Source: Bacteroidales bacterium
Lineage (GTDB): Bacteria > Bacteroidota > Bacteroidia > Bacteroidales > UBA932
NCBI GenBank assembly: GCA_017630155.1
Contig: JAGBVU010000001.1
Span: 143,503-207,502 of the forward strand
Reading direction: 5' to 3'
Length of the DNA stretch: 64,000 nt
Shown here piece after piece: positions 45,089 through 53,802 of the stretch. The notes beneath the pieces are model-generated. The model saw only the letters and a program-made list of their open reading frames with translations, was not told the DNA's origin and did not search any database. The stretch's first letter is position 1. Every line of letters starts with the position of its first letter. Made by a program: the position numbers and the translations under genes.

Positions 45089-47917
45089 TTATTCAGAACA
45101 TCTGTCAAGCAGATAGAGGATTGATTTGAATTCAAGTCCGCTGTGGTATGAGAGACCAATCTCGCAGGTGCGGCTGGTGGCGTAACCAGATTCGCAGCCG
45201 TAGACTTGCTCCTTGAGGTATCTCAAGCCATGTTTGTTCAATTCAGGGAGAAGGAAACCTCTGTCCCCGGCAAAACCGCAGCAATTGCTATCTACTACTG
45301 TTACTTCTGACACACAGGCTCTGGCAATATTGGCAAGTGTCTGGTCTACACCAAGTTTCTTAGCAGAGCATACGGCAAAGATTGCCACCTTTTCATCCAC
45401 TTTGTTTATTTTAAGACGAGGCAGCAGATACTTTTCTGCAAACTCTGCTGGCTCATACAGTTTGAGTGGTCCTCCATCCATATTGGCGTGCATGGTATAG
45501 AGGCATGGGCTCATATCGCAAAGTACTGGATATTTTCCCCCGTTTGATGCCTCAAGTAGGGCTGCTTCTAGTTCGTCTGAGAGTTTCTTGCCTGCATCTA
45601 CAAACCCTTTTGAAGAGAAAGCCATACCGCAGCAGAGTTTGTCAAGGTTCTTGGGATAGATGATGTTGTATCCGGCCTTGGTAAGGAGTCTCTTGGTCAG
45701 TTCAGTAAGTTCCACCTCGTGGCTGTAGCTCTTCGCTGTACCCATGGTGCGGGTAATGCAGGATGGGAAGTATACGATGTTATTGCTCTCATCGTCGCTT
45801 ATTTTGGTTACAGGTTTGGAGAATGTGGAGTGTCTGTTCCCTTTAGGGAATGGTTCGGTCCATAGAGGGATAGCTCCGAAGGTGATGGTGCGAAGCCCAC
45901 GGGCAATGGCTCCAAAGAGGCGCTTGCCTAAAATGAGCCTGATATAATAAAGGATATTCATCCCGAATCTACCGAAGCAGGTGATACCCTTGATGTGGTT
46001 TGCAAGGAACATTGCGACAGATTCACTTCGCTTGCTGTGCCCGGCATCGCGGAGCACCTTAACCATTTTGCCTGTATCTACTTTTACCGGGCAGCGCATA
46101 GCGCAAAGGCTATCTGTAGCACAAGTATCCAAGCCATAATATTGGTAGTTCTTCTGAAGTTCAGCAGCACGGTGAGGTTCCTGTCCAGAGTTCTTGAGAC
46201 TCTTGATCTCCCTGTAGACAGCTACTCTCTGACGTGGAGAAAGGGTTAGTCCCTCTGCCACACATTTGCTCTCACAGAAACCGCACTCCATACATTTGTC
46301 CACAAGCTCGTGGGTGGCAGGATTGGGTTTTAGATTGGATACGTGAATCTTCGGGTCTTCATTGAGTATTACCCCTGGATTAAGGATCCCTTTGGGGTCA
46401 AAGATCTCTTTTACCTCTTTCATTATGGCGTATGCCTCGTCTCCCCACTCTTTCCTTACATATGGAGCGATATTCCTACCGGTTCCGTGTTCAGCCTTCA
46501 TAGAGCTGTCATATTTATCTACAACCACTTCGGCAATCTCATCCATAAATTTGTGGAAACGTTCAACTTCAGATGGGGTCTGGAAGTCCTGATTGAACAT
46601 GAAGTGGAGGTTGCCGGCCAGAGCGTGGCCGAAAATGCCGGCATCATCGTAGTGATTGCGGTGAAGTACCTCGCGAAGGTCAGCTACCGCTTTGGCAAGT
46701 GAGTCAACAGGGAAGCATACATCTTCAATAACGGCTGTAGTGCCTGTTTTCCTCAGACCAGCCACTGTGGGTAGTGCTTCCTGGCGTATCTTCCAGAATG
46801 CTGCGATCTCTTTGAGATCTCTGGTGAAGATAAAGGGTAGGGTAGTCTCGATATGTTTGATGCTCTCTGTAATCTCATCCACATTCCTGGTGAGTTCCTC
46901 CTCCGTTTGGGTGTGTGTCTCAACAAGAAGTGCGCAGCATCCCTCTGGGAGACCTTTGATGAATGGTGGTACTCCTGGGGCAGATTCTACAGATTTGAGT
47001 GACTGTCTGTCAAGTAGCTCCACTGCTGCTACCGGTTCGTGACGGAGAACCTGCACAGCTTCGCATGCTATCTGTATAGATGGGAATATGATTAGCGATG
47101 TTGCTTTGAATTGGGGGTTGATAACAGTGTTCAGTGTTACATCCGAAAGGAATGCAAGGGTACCTTCAGAACCTACTATTATGTGCTTGATGATATCTAT
47201 GCCGTCAGAATAGTCCACAAAGGTGTTGAGTCCATAGCCTGAGGTGTTTTTTATGCTGTGTTTCTTGACAATCTTCTCTTTTAGTGCAGGGTTGGCTGAT
47301 ATCTTCCGAGATATGTTCTCCAACTTGTCAAGCATATCCTTATGGGTCTTTTTGAAACTCATTACCGACTCCTTGTCCCCTGTGTCGAGGATAGTACCAT
47401 CGGCAAGGATAATTCTAGCATCTGCTATAGTTCTGTATGAGTTTTCATGGGTGCCGCAACTCATACCGCTGGCATTATTTGATATAATGCCACCAATCAT
47501 TGCAGAGTCTGTAGATGCCGGGTCGGGCCCAATCTTGCGTCCGTATTTGGCCAGATACTGGTTTGCACGTATCCCTCTGATTCCCACCTGGAGCCTTATT
47601 TGCTTAGCATCATTGAGTATCTGGTATTTGTCCCATCCGTGGGATACAAGAACAAGTACAGAATCGCCGATAGCCTGTCCGGAGAGCGATGTGCCTGCAG
47701 CCCTGAAGGTGACAGCTATGTCCAATGCACCTGCTGCAGCCAATACTGCTACAATATCCTCCTCCTTTCTCGCTTTAACTACCACTTTAGGAAGTATCCT
47801 GTAGAATGATGCATCTGTGCCGAAAGCAAGCAGACTCAATTCATCGTGAAGGATTCTATCGCTTGGGATAACTTTGCTTATCCTCTCTACAAACTTTTTG
47901 TAAACCCCATTAATCAT
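45089..47917 (-). CDS. FAD-binding and Fe-S oxidoreductase, D-lactate dehydrogenase-like fusion
   Basis: 942 residues. The N-terminal FAD-binding type 4 domain (about 1-230) has RAAGTSLSGQAIGDSVLV and GPDPASTDSAMIGGIISNN. The FAD-oxidase C domain (about 260-520) has EHGTGRNIAPYV. Two [4Fe-4S] motifs follow, CMECGFCESKC (about 540) and CATDSLCAMRCPV (about 602), then a GlpC-like domain with two CCG motifs (KLCCGMAF, NCCGFAGD). The fusion combines what GlcD/Dld and GlpC/LutA do in separate proteins, so it likely oxidises D-lactate or another 2-hydroxy acid to the quinone pool. Its start overlaps the upstream thioredoxin gene by eight bases. Confidence 0.88.
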   Translation of the reverse strand: MINGVYKKFVERISKVIPSDRILHDELSLLAFGTDASFYRILPKVVVKARKEEDIVAVLAAAGALDIAVTFRAAGTSLSGQAIGDSVLVLVSHGWDKYQILNDAKQIRLQVGIRGIRANQYLAKYGRKIGPDPASTDSAMIGGIISNNASGMSCGTHENSYRTIADARIILADGTILDTGDKESVMSFKKTHKDMLDKLENISRKISANPALKEKIVKKHSIKNTSGYGLNTFVDYSDGIDIIKHIIVGSEGTLAFLSDVTLNTVINPQFKATSLIIFPSIQIACEAVQVLRHEPVAAVELLDRQSLKSVESAPGVPPFIKGLPEGCCALLVETHTQTEEELTRNVDEITESIKHIETTLPFIFTRDLKEIAAFWKIRQEALPTVAGLRKTGTTAVIEDVCFPVDSLAKAVADLREVLHRNHYDDAGIFGHALAGNLHFMFNQDFQTPSEVERFHKFMDEIAEVVVDKYDSSMKAEHGTGRNIAPYVRKEWGDEAYAIMKEVKEIFDPKGILNPGVILNEDPKIHVSNLKPNPATHELVDKCMECGFCESKCVAEGLTLSPRQRVAVYREIKSLKNSGQEPHRAAELQKNYQYYGLDTCATDSLCAMRCPVKVDTGKMVKVLRDAGHSKRSESVAMFLANHIKGITCFGRFGMNILYYIRLILGKRLFGAIARGLRTITFGAIPLWTEPFPKGNRHSTFSKPVTKISDDESNNIVYFPSCITRTMGTAKSYSHEVELTELTKRLLTKAGYNIIYPKNLDKLCCGMAFSSKGFVDAGKKLSDELEAALLEASNGGKYPVLCDMSPCLYTMHANMDGGPLKLYEPAEFAEKYLLPRLKINKVDEKVAIFAVCSAKKLGVDQTLANIARACVSEVTVVDSNCCGFAGDRGFLLPELNKHGLRYLKEQVYGCESGYATSRTCEIGLSYHSGLEFKSILYLLDRCSE

Positions 47918-49538
47918 ATAGCAAATAAGTTAAAATTTCTTGTAACATTTTAGGTGTGATATCCTTGGCTAGAGTGCACTTCTGTTCATCAAGAAGATAG
48001 ATGGCTGGGACTGCTGCCAGATTGTATTTGGCAAACATATCTCCAGTATCCTTCTTGTCGATAAGGTTGGTCCATTCGTATCCTTTCTCTGAAATATATT
48101 TCAACCAATCTTTTCTTTTAGCTTTATAGCTTCCGGTATAGATGGCCATAATTTCAACCCCAAGTGGGGCAAACTCCTCCTGAATCTTCTGCATCTGTCC
48201 TGCAACAGCCTCGCACAGTGCACAATCCATATTATAGAAATAGAGTACTGTGAATTTGGCCTTGCCATCATATATGGAGAATGGGCTCTTGTCTGGCAAG
48301 CTCAAGTGCAGGTTCTCAGTGGGTTTTCCAAGCTGATTGCGGTAGAAGAGTTTCACAGCCATTTTTGTCTGTCCGATAAAGGCATCAGAAGAAGCAAACT
48401 CTATTCCGAGAGGTTCTCTCCCTTTTGCATCCTTTTTCTCTGAGAAATTGGCATCTTTCCACATCTGTGGCATCTGGCAAATGTATTTGAGCCCTATGTA
48501 TGCTGCCCCTTTCTGCATATCGTATTCCTCGTGCTTTTTGAGATACTGATATGAGTTGTAGAAGACCTCCTGGAATACAGAAGTGTCGCTTTTTGTTTTT
48601 TGGTAGAGGTCATCTATGGTGCTTACTACAAGTGTAGTATCAATATCCTGTGTCTGGTCATAGGGGAGGAGTGAGCTGAATAGCTGATCCAGGAACAATC
48701 CCAGCTCGGTGGGTTTGTTGTAGTCCATCGTTATAAGCTGCTCAAGTGCGTTGGGGTCCAGTTTTCTCCCCAGTATTATGTTGTCCCTGTCCAGTAGAAC
48801 CATCTGAGGGGTGGATATTACCCCATATTTTTTATGGAATTCTGAACTGAAATCGGGATCCCATACATCATAGATAGTGACATTGTCAGATACGGGGAAT
48901 TTGGCGTTCACCTTTTTTACATATGAGCACCATCTGTCTCTCTGGTCCTGTGTATATACACGGTATAGTGATAGTGTGCCATAATTGTAATTTTTCAGGA
49001 ACTTCATCAGATGGGGGATGTACATATTGCAAGTGTTGCACTGGTCATCGTAAAAGAATACCACCTTGTATCTTGACTCTGTTTTTCTCAGAGAAATCTC
49101 TCTGCCCAGTGAGTCGGGGAGGATGAGTTCAGGAGCCATAAGTCCAATCATAGACTGGCGGTTGAACTCTGCAAACATCTTCACCATCAGATAACCCTCC
49201 TCATCCGGCCATATGAGCTTTTTGTTGAGAAAGTAATTGTCTGCGATATATAGTGCAATCTCCTCATAACCCATATATTTGGATTGCTGGTAATAATCAA
49301 AGATATAGGAGGCTATGAGGGCCTGCTCCTGAGGGTCTGTCCCCGATGCAATAAGCTGGTCAGCTTTGCTTTTTATCAGAGATATCTCCTGTCCGTCAAA
49401 CATCTTCATTATTAGGTGGACGGTCTCTTTGTCCATCTGTGATGCGGTGGTATCCTGAGCCGGTACCTCCTGTGCAAAAGATGGGAGAGTGAGGATGGTT
49501 AGAAGCAGTATCAGTATGTATCTTTCTAAAATTTTCAT
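47910..49538 (-). CDS. Exported double thioredoxin-fold protein with DUF5106-like N-terminus
   Basis: 542 residues. The signal peptide ends near LPSFAQ. A helical segment of about 110 residues, DUF5106-like, precedes a first thioredoxin-like fold with CNTC (near 168) in VVFFYDDQCNTCNMYIPHL. A helical insert (about 290-390) separates it from a second fold with CALC (near 440) in TVLYFYNMDCALCEAVAGQM. Both active sites have intact cysteine pairs. It probably handles disulfides in the periplasm; having two active sites in one chain suggests an internal electron relay. The gene lies between coaD (2-base gap) and the dehydrogenase gene (8-base overlap). Confidence 0.82.
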   Translation of the reverse strand: MKILERYILILLLTILTLPSFAQEVPAQDTTASQMDKETVHLIMKMFDGQEISLIKSKADQLIASGTDPQEQALIASYIFDYYQQSKYMGYEEIALYIADNYFLNKKLIWPDEEGYLMVKMFAEFNRQSMIGLMAPELILPDSLGREISLRKTESRYKVVFFYDDQCNTCNMYIPHLMKFLKNYNYGTLSLYRVYTQDQRDRWCSYVKKVNAKFPVSDNVTIYDVWDPDFSSEFHKKYGVISTPQMVLLDRDNIILGRKLDPNALEQLITMDYNKPTELGLFLDQLFSSLLPYDQTQDIDTTLVVSTIDDLYQKTKSDTSVFQEVFYNSYQYLKKHEEYDMQKGAAYIGLKYICQMPQMWKDANFSEKKDAKGREPLGIEFASSDAFIGQTKMAVKLFYRNQLGKPTENLHLSLPDKSPFSIYDGKAKFTVLYFYNMDCALCEAVAGQMQKIQEEFAPLGVEIMAIYTGSYKAKRKDWLKYISEKGYEWTNLIDKKDTGDMFAKYNLAAVPAIYLLDEQKCTLAKDITPKMLQEILTYLLYD

Positions 49539-49540
49539 AA

Positions 49541-50026
49541 CTAATTGTTTAAGTATTTGTAAATGTCGGCACCTGGTGACATGAACTCGCTGGGATCTCC
49601 TCCATTGAGAACTATGTCCCTCACAATGGTAGATGATACGAATGAGTTCTCATTAGAAGCGTTTAAGAAGACTGTGGAGATCTCAGGACAGAGTCTTTTA
49701 TTGGCCTGAGCAATCACAGATTCCATCTCAAAGTCGGCTGTCGTACGGACCCCGCGAATGATGAACCTGGCATTAGCCTTTCTGCAGGCATCTACAGTGA
49801 GCCCTGTATATGATATTACTTCAATATTTGAGCCATTAGCTTTAAGATCGGCAATGGATTCCTCTATTATCGCCAATCTCCCTTCAGTGGAGAGCAGACC
49901 TTTCTTGGAAGAGTTGTAGCCTACTGCAATTATGACTTTATCAAAAAGCTCCAAAGAGGCGAGGACTACATCCTTATGTCCTATAGTGAAAGGATCAAAT
50001 GACCCTGGAAATAGTGCAATTCTCAT
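49541..50026 (-). CDS. coaD: Phosphopantetheine adenylyltransferase
   Basis: 161 residues, standard length. Nucleotidyltransferase motif ALFPGSFDPFTIGHKDVV (about 4-21) with the T/HxGH signature is followed by GVRTTADFEMESVIAQANK and the C-terminal FVSSTIVRDIVLNGG (ISSxxVR-like motif). It makes dephospho-CoA, the fourth step of CoA synthesis. On the minus strand a 22-base palindrome ends directly at the start codon and a TATATTTG box overlaps it, which suggests its own regulated promoter after the ung terminator. Confidence 0.95.
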   Translation of the reverse strand: MRIALFPGSFDPFTIGHKDVVLASLELFDKVIIAVGYNSSKKGLLSTEGRLAIIEESIADLKANGSNIEVISYTGLTVDACRKANARFIIRGVRTTADFEMESVIAQANKRLCPEISTVFLNASNENSFVSSTIVRDIVLNGGDPSEFMSPGADIYKYLNN

Positions 50027-50052
50027 TTTGTAGGTTTTAACCTACAAATATA
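50027..50052 (-). promoter_or_regulatory. Palindrome and -7 box at the coaD start
   Basis: TTTGTAGGTT-TT-AACCTACAAA (50027-50048) has ten-base arms and touches the coaD ATG. The minus-strand box TATATTTG (50045-50052) overlaps one arm. A repressor binding here would cover both promoter and start; alternatively it is an mRNA hairpin. Confidence 0.55.
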
Positions 50053-50080
50053 AAAAAATCCTACCACTTGATAGGATTTT
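50052..50080 (-). terminator. Terminator overlapping the 3' end of ung
   Basis: On the minus strand AAAATCCTA / TAGGATTTT with a short loop, followed by T7. The last ung codons (Pro-Ile-Lys-Trp) and the TAG stop lie in the hairpin. Confidence 0.75.
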
Positions 50081-50726
50081 GTTTTTTATTAATAAGAATA
50101 TTGTTTGCTTGTGAAAAGTGCCTGCAACCAAAGAATGCCCCGCGTGCGAGGGGTGATGGGTGAGCTGCTTCCAGAACGTGGTGTCTGGAGTGGTCGATGA
50201 GATCTCTCTTGCTTCTGGCATAATTGCCCCATAGGAGAAATATCACACCCTCTTTGTGGTCCGAAAGTGCTTTGATCACTGCATCTGTAAAGTTCGTCCA
50301 TCCTATTTTGCTGTGGGATGTGGGCTCTGATGCACGGACTGTCAGCACAGCGTTTAGAAGGAATACCCCTTGTTCAGCCCAATGGATTAGAGAGCCGTCC
50401 CTCCCGGCTGTGGATATCCCAGTGTCGCTCTCTATCTCTTTGTATATGTTCTGCAGAGATGGAGGAAGCTTGATTCCGTGTGGTACAGAGAAAGATAGCC
50501 CCTCTGCCTGCCTTGGACCGTGGTATGGGTCTTGTCCCAGGATTACTACCCTTACCTGGTCAAATGGGGTGAGATCAAAGGCCCTAAAAATCTTAGGCCC
50601 TGGGGGATAGATCACCTTTCCCTCACTTTTTTCCTTATGTAGGAAATCGACAAGATCCCTGAAATAGGGCTTGTCGAACTCCTCCTTAAGGACATTTTTC
50701 CAGGATTCATGAATCTTTACATCCAT
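50061..50726 (-). CDS. ung: Uracil-DNA glycosylase
   Basis: 221 residues, family 1. The catalytic motif GQDPYHGPRQAEGLSFSVP (about 64-82) contains the Asp that activates water. Later LLNAVLTVRASEPTSHSKIGW, VIFLLWGNYARSK and the DNA-intercalating HPSPLARG loop (about 187-194) are intact. It removes uracil from DNA to start base excision repair. Eleven bases separate it from lon upstream. The terminator hairpin includes the last codons and the stop, so the gene and its transcript end coincide. Confidence 0.96.
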   Translation of the reverse strand: MDVKIHESWKNVLKEEFDKPYFRDLVDFLHKEKSEGKVIYPPGPKIFRAFDLTPFDQVRVVILGQDPYHGPRQAEGLSFSVPHGIKLPPSLQNIYKEIESDTGISTAGRDGSLIHWAEQGVFLLNAVLTVRASEPTSHSKIGWTNFTDAVIKALSDHKEGVIFLLWGNYARSKRDLIDHSRHHVLEAAHPSPLARGAFFGCRHFSQANNILINKKQNPIKW

Positions 50727-50737
50727 CTGAGCTGATT

Positions 50738-53140
50738 TTAGAAAATGGTTTCCAGGACCTCTGAAATATTGTTCACGTAGATGAAATTGAGACCTTTTAT
50801 ATACATCTCTTTAATCTCATTGATGTCTTTCTCATTCTCTTTTGAGAGGATGATGGTGTCAATTCCTGCACGTTTGGCTGCAAGGATTTTCTCTTTTATC
50901 CCTCCCACAGGGAGCACTTTGCCCCTGAGGGTCATCTCACCAGTCATCGCAATCTTTGATTTTACCATCTTGCCCATATAGGCAGATGCCATCGCGCTCA
51001 CCATTGTGATACCTGCTGATGGACCATCTTTGGGGATTGCACCTTCAGGGACGTGGATATGGATATCGCGCTTCATTATATCTTCAGTGGTAAGATTGAG
51101 CAGCTCAGGATGGGCTTTGATGTACTGGAATGCAATAGTGGTTGATTCTTTCATTACATCACCCAGATTACCTGTCATGGTGAGGTTGCCCTTACCCTCG
51201 CTCAGACTGCACTCTACGAAGAGGATCTCTCCACCCATCTCTGTCCAGGCAAGACCTGTAACTACCCCAGGAGCCTCATTGCCTTTCTGCATATCGTGTG
51301 AATTGGTGGGGATTCCAAGTATCTCGCGCACTTTTTCAGGGGTGATCGATACCTGTGTCTCCTCTTCAATAGCAATCTTTTTGGCAGATACGCGAGCAAG
51401 TTTGGCAATCTGCTTGTCAAGCCCCCTAACACCGGATTCGCGGGTGTATTCGTCAATGACCTTGTTGATGGCAGCTTTGTTGATCTTGAATTGAGATTTT
51501 TTAAGACCATGTGCTTCCAATTGTTTCGGCACAAGATATCCCTGGGCAATGCTTACCTTCTCCTCTGCAAGATAGCCGTTTACAGGGATCATCTCCATCC
51601 TGTCTTTTAGGGCAGGGTGGATGGTGCTTATATTGTTGGCAGTGGTGATGAAGAGCACCTTTGACAAATCGTAGTCGATGTCAAGATAGTTGTCGTGGAA
51701 TGTGTTGTTCTGCTCGGGGTCAAGCACCTCCAGCAAAGCATATGCTGGATCCCCTTTGAAATCTTTGCTGATCTTGTCTATCTCATCCAGAACAATCACG
51801 GGGTTTGATGAACCGGCCTTTTTGATGTTCTGTATGATACGTCCTGGCATTGCACCTATATATGTCTTCCTATGCCCCCTTATTTCGGATTCGTCGTGCA
51901 GACCACCAAGTGAAATGCGGCCATATTTCCTGCCAAGTGCCCTGGCAATGGATTTGCCAAGAGATGTTTTACCTACACCCGGAGGGCCGTACAGACAAAG
52001 GATAGGGGATTTCATGTCACCTTTGAGTTTTAGCACAGCCAGATATTCTATGATACGTTCCTTGACACTGTCCAGTCCGAAGTGATCCTTGTCAAGAACC
52101 TTCTGGGCATGTGCCAGGTCAAGATTGTCCTGAGTCAGTTCATCCCAAGGGAGATCTACAAGAAGTTTTACATACTGGTATTGGACATTATAATCTGGAG
52201 AGTTGACATTTGTCCTTTCAAGCTTCCTCAGTTCAGATTCAAATGCATCAGCAGCGTGTTGTGGCCACTTTTTACCTTCTGCTTTGAGCCTCAATTCGTT
52301 GATGTCAGAACCCTCAGAATCTATCCCAAGCTCCTCCTGGATCGTTTTGAGCTGATTGTTCAGGTAGTACTCCCTCTGCTGCTGATCCATCTCTGTGCGT
52401 ACTTTCTGCTGAATATCATTTTTCAGTGTAAGGATATCCATCTGCCTGTTGAGAATCTCCAGCAGTTTCATTGCCCTTACTTTCACGTGACTCTCCTTGA
52501 GAAGTCCCATTTTTTCAAAGACATCGTCTATGTCCATACTTGAGGCAATAAAATTGGTCAGGAACTCGTAACCTTCGAGGTTTTTGATGGCAAATCCGGC
52601 CTCCTGTGGAAGATGTGGCGAGGATTTGATGATCTGCATAGCCAGATCTTTGATGTTTTCTGCCACAGCCTCCATCTCCTTATCATTTTTCTTTGCCAAA
52701 ATGTCATTGAGATAGTTGACCTTGGCAAACAGATATGGCTCAGATGCTGTCTGCTCCACTATCTTGAATCTCTTTACACCTTGTATTATTGCTGTGATGC
52801 TGCCATCGGGCATCTCTATGATTTTGAGGATTCTGCCCAATGTTCCTATATCGAAAAGATCGATTATTGCGGGGTGTTCCACCTCGTTGTCAATCTGTGC
52901 TACTGCCCCCAGAATCTTTCCGGACTTGTATGCATCCCTTACCAATTTTATAGACTTCTCTCTCCCTACAGCAATGGGAATAACGGTCGCAGGGAAAAGT
53001 ACTGCATTTCTCAGTGTAAGTATAGGAAGTACTTCGGGAAGTTCCTTTTCATCAAGGTTCTGGATAGAATCCATATTTACTACGGGAAGAATGTTTACAT
53101 CTCCAACACCGGCATCAAACAAAAGGTTATCTTTCTTCAT
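50738..53140 (-). CDS. lon: ATP-dependent Lon protease
   Basis: 800 residues, normal for Lon. The N-terminal substrate domain begins with [20 protein letters not shown] (about 39-58). The AAA module has Walker [10 protein letters not shown] and Walker [11 protein letters not shown]. The protease domain has the catalytic Ser in [11 protein letters not shown] (about 706) and the Lys in [14 protein letters not shown] (about 749). It degrades misfolded and regulatory proteins in the cytoplasm. First gene of the minus-strand lon-ung pair, divergent from the HU gene. Confidence 0.97.
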   Translation of the reverse strand: MKKDNLLFDAGVGDVNILPVVNMDSIQNLDEKELPEVLPILTLRNAVLFPATVIPIAVGREKSIKLVRDAYKSGKILGAVAQIDNEVEHPAIIDLFDIGTLGRILKIIEMPDGSITAIIQGVKRFKIVEQTASEPYLFAKVNYLNDILAKKNDKEMEAVAENIKDLAMQIIKSSPHLPQEAGFAIKNLEGYEFLTNFIASSMDIDDVFEKMGLLKESHVKVRAMKLLEILNRQMDILTLKNDIQQKVRTEMDQQQREYYLNNQLKTIQEELGIDSEGSDINELRLKAEGKKWPQHAADAFESELRKLERTNVNSPDYNVQYQYVKLLVDLPWDELTQDNLDLAHAQKVLDKDHFGLDSVKERIIEYLAVLKLKGDMKSPILCLYGPPGVGKTSLGKSIARALGRKYGRISLGGLHDESEIRGHRKTYIGAMPGRIIQNIKKAGSSNPVIVLDEIDKISKDFKGDPAYALLEVLDPEQNNTFHDNYLDIDYDLSKVLFITTANNISTIHPALKDRMEMIPVNGYLAEEKVSIAQGYLVPKQLEAHGLKKSQFKINKAAINKVIDEYTRESGVRGLDKQIAKLARVSAKKIAIEEETQVSITPEKVREILGIPTNSHDMQKGNEAPGVVTGLAWTEMGGEILFVECSLSEGKGNLTMTGNLGDVMKESTTIAFQYIKAHPELLNLTTEDIMKRDIHIHVPEGAIPKDGPSAGITMVSAMASAYMGKMVKSKIAMTGEMTLRGKVLPVGGIKEKILAAKRAGIDTIILSKENEKDINEIKEMYIKGLNFIYVNNISEVLETIF

Positions 53141-53236
53141 AAAATATGTATAGTGACATTATGTCAGTTAAAATCTGTATTAAACCAATAAATTTAGGTA
53201 GAGGCTAATAGGTCAATCATTATGCCAAACTTTTTG

Positions 53237-53313
53237 CCCAAAAAAAAGATATAATGTTTTGCAAACTAAAAAATATTAAATACTTTTGCAGACCCAAAAA
53301 AGATATAACGTTT
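53237..53313. repeat. Direct repeat around the HU promoter
   Basis: CCCAAAAAAAAGATATAATG (53237, continuing TTT) and CCCAAAAAAGATATAACGTT (53293) are near-identical units 56 bases apart. One ends in the -33 element, the other starts at the predicted transcription start. Confidence 0.6.
53257..53288 (+). promoter_or_regulatory. Promoter of the HU gene
   Basis: -33 TTTTG (53257-53261) and -7 TACTTTTG (53281-53288), 19 bases apart; transcription should begin near 53295. Strong consensus match. Confidence 0.75.
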
Positions 53314-53327
53314 AATAAAGAGAGATT

Positions 53328-53618
53328 ATGACTAAAGCTGATATCGTAAACGAGGTTGCCAAAGCAACTGGTATGGAGAAAATCGCTGTTCAGAATGTTG
53401 TTGAGGCATTTATGGAGAGCGTTAAAAATTCACTGGCAAAAGATGAAGATGTATTCCTTCGCGGTTTCGGAAGTTTCATCACTAAAAAACGTGCTCAAAA
53501 AACTGCACGCAATATATCTCAAGGTAAAACAATCGTTATCCCTGAGCACTACATCCCTGCATTCAAACCTGCAAAGGTGTTTATGAATAAGGTAAAAACC
53601 AACGTAAAAGTTAAATAA
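53328..53618 (+). CDS. HU/IHF family DNA-binding protein
   Basis: 96 residues. Typical HU N-terminus MTKADIVNEVAKATGM (helix-turn-helix dimer part), then VFLRGFGSFITKKRAQKTARN (beta arm base), the arm tip NISQGKTIVIPEHYIPAFKP with the intercalating Pro, and the C-terminal helix. Nucleoid protein that bends DNA without sequence specificity. It precedes the small ribosomal-type protein by eight bases, so the two probably share a transcript; the direct repeat around the promoter may serve self-regulation. Confidence 0.95.
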   Translation: MTKADIVNEVAKATGMEKIAVQNVVEAFMESVKNSLAKDEDVFLRGFGSFITKKRAQKTARNISQGKTIVIPEHYIPAFKPAKVFMNKVKTNVKVK

Positions 53619-53626
53619 TATCAGTT

Positions 53627-53716
53627 ATGCCAAGCGGAAAAAAAAGAAAAAGACATAAAATGTCTACGCACAAACGTAAAAAACGTTTGCGCAAGAACAG
53701 ACATAAGAAGAAATAG
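53627..53716 (+). CDS. 29-residue basic ribosomal-type protein (AURKAIP1/COX24 domain)
   Basis: The ATG at 53627 opens a 29-codon frame ending TAG at 53716: MPSGKKRKRHKMSTHKRKKR followed by LRKNRHKKK. More than half of the residues are Lys, Arg or His. It fits the small AURKAIP1/COX24-domain proteins annotated in almost every Bacteroidota genome, related to mitochondrial mS38 and mycobacterial bS22, a small-subunit ribosomal protein. It lies eight bases after the HU stop and before RNase E/G, a placement I believe is conserved in the phylum. Assignment to the ribosome is by family resemblance. Confidence 0.85.
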   Translation: MPSGKKRKRHKMSTHKRKKRLRKNRHKKK

Positions 53717-53745
53717 TTAATAGACTAATCTTAATGTCACAACAT

Positions 53746-53783
53746 ATAATCTAAAGTAGTTTGTATTAGCTACTTTAGATTAT
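53746..53783 (+). promoter_or_regulatory. 14-bp hairpin just upstream of the RNase E/G start
   Basis: Perfect arms ATAATCTAAAGTAG / CTACTTTAGATTAT around a ten-base loop. The trailing sequence is TGTTTTA, a weak T-run. It could end the HU transcript or be a 5' leader structure regulating the following gene. Confidence 0.7.
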
Positions 53784-53789
53784 TGTTTT

Positions 53790-53795
53790 AGGAGG
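53790..53795 (+). promoter_or_regulatory. Unusual full Shine-Dalgarno AGGAGG before rng
   Basis: AGGAGG with a seven-base spacer to the ATG at 53803. Nearly all other starts in this window lack such a site, as expected for Bacteroidota whose 16S tail is largely masked. Confidence 0.8.
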
Positions 53796-53802
53796 TATCT
53801 AA

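Noticed and set aside
47244..47804. 186-codon plus-strand frame
   Set aside because: Antisense to the FAD-binding domain of the dehydrogenase fusion, which has intact motifs there.
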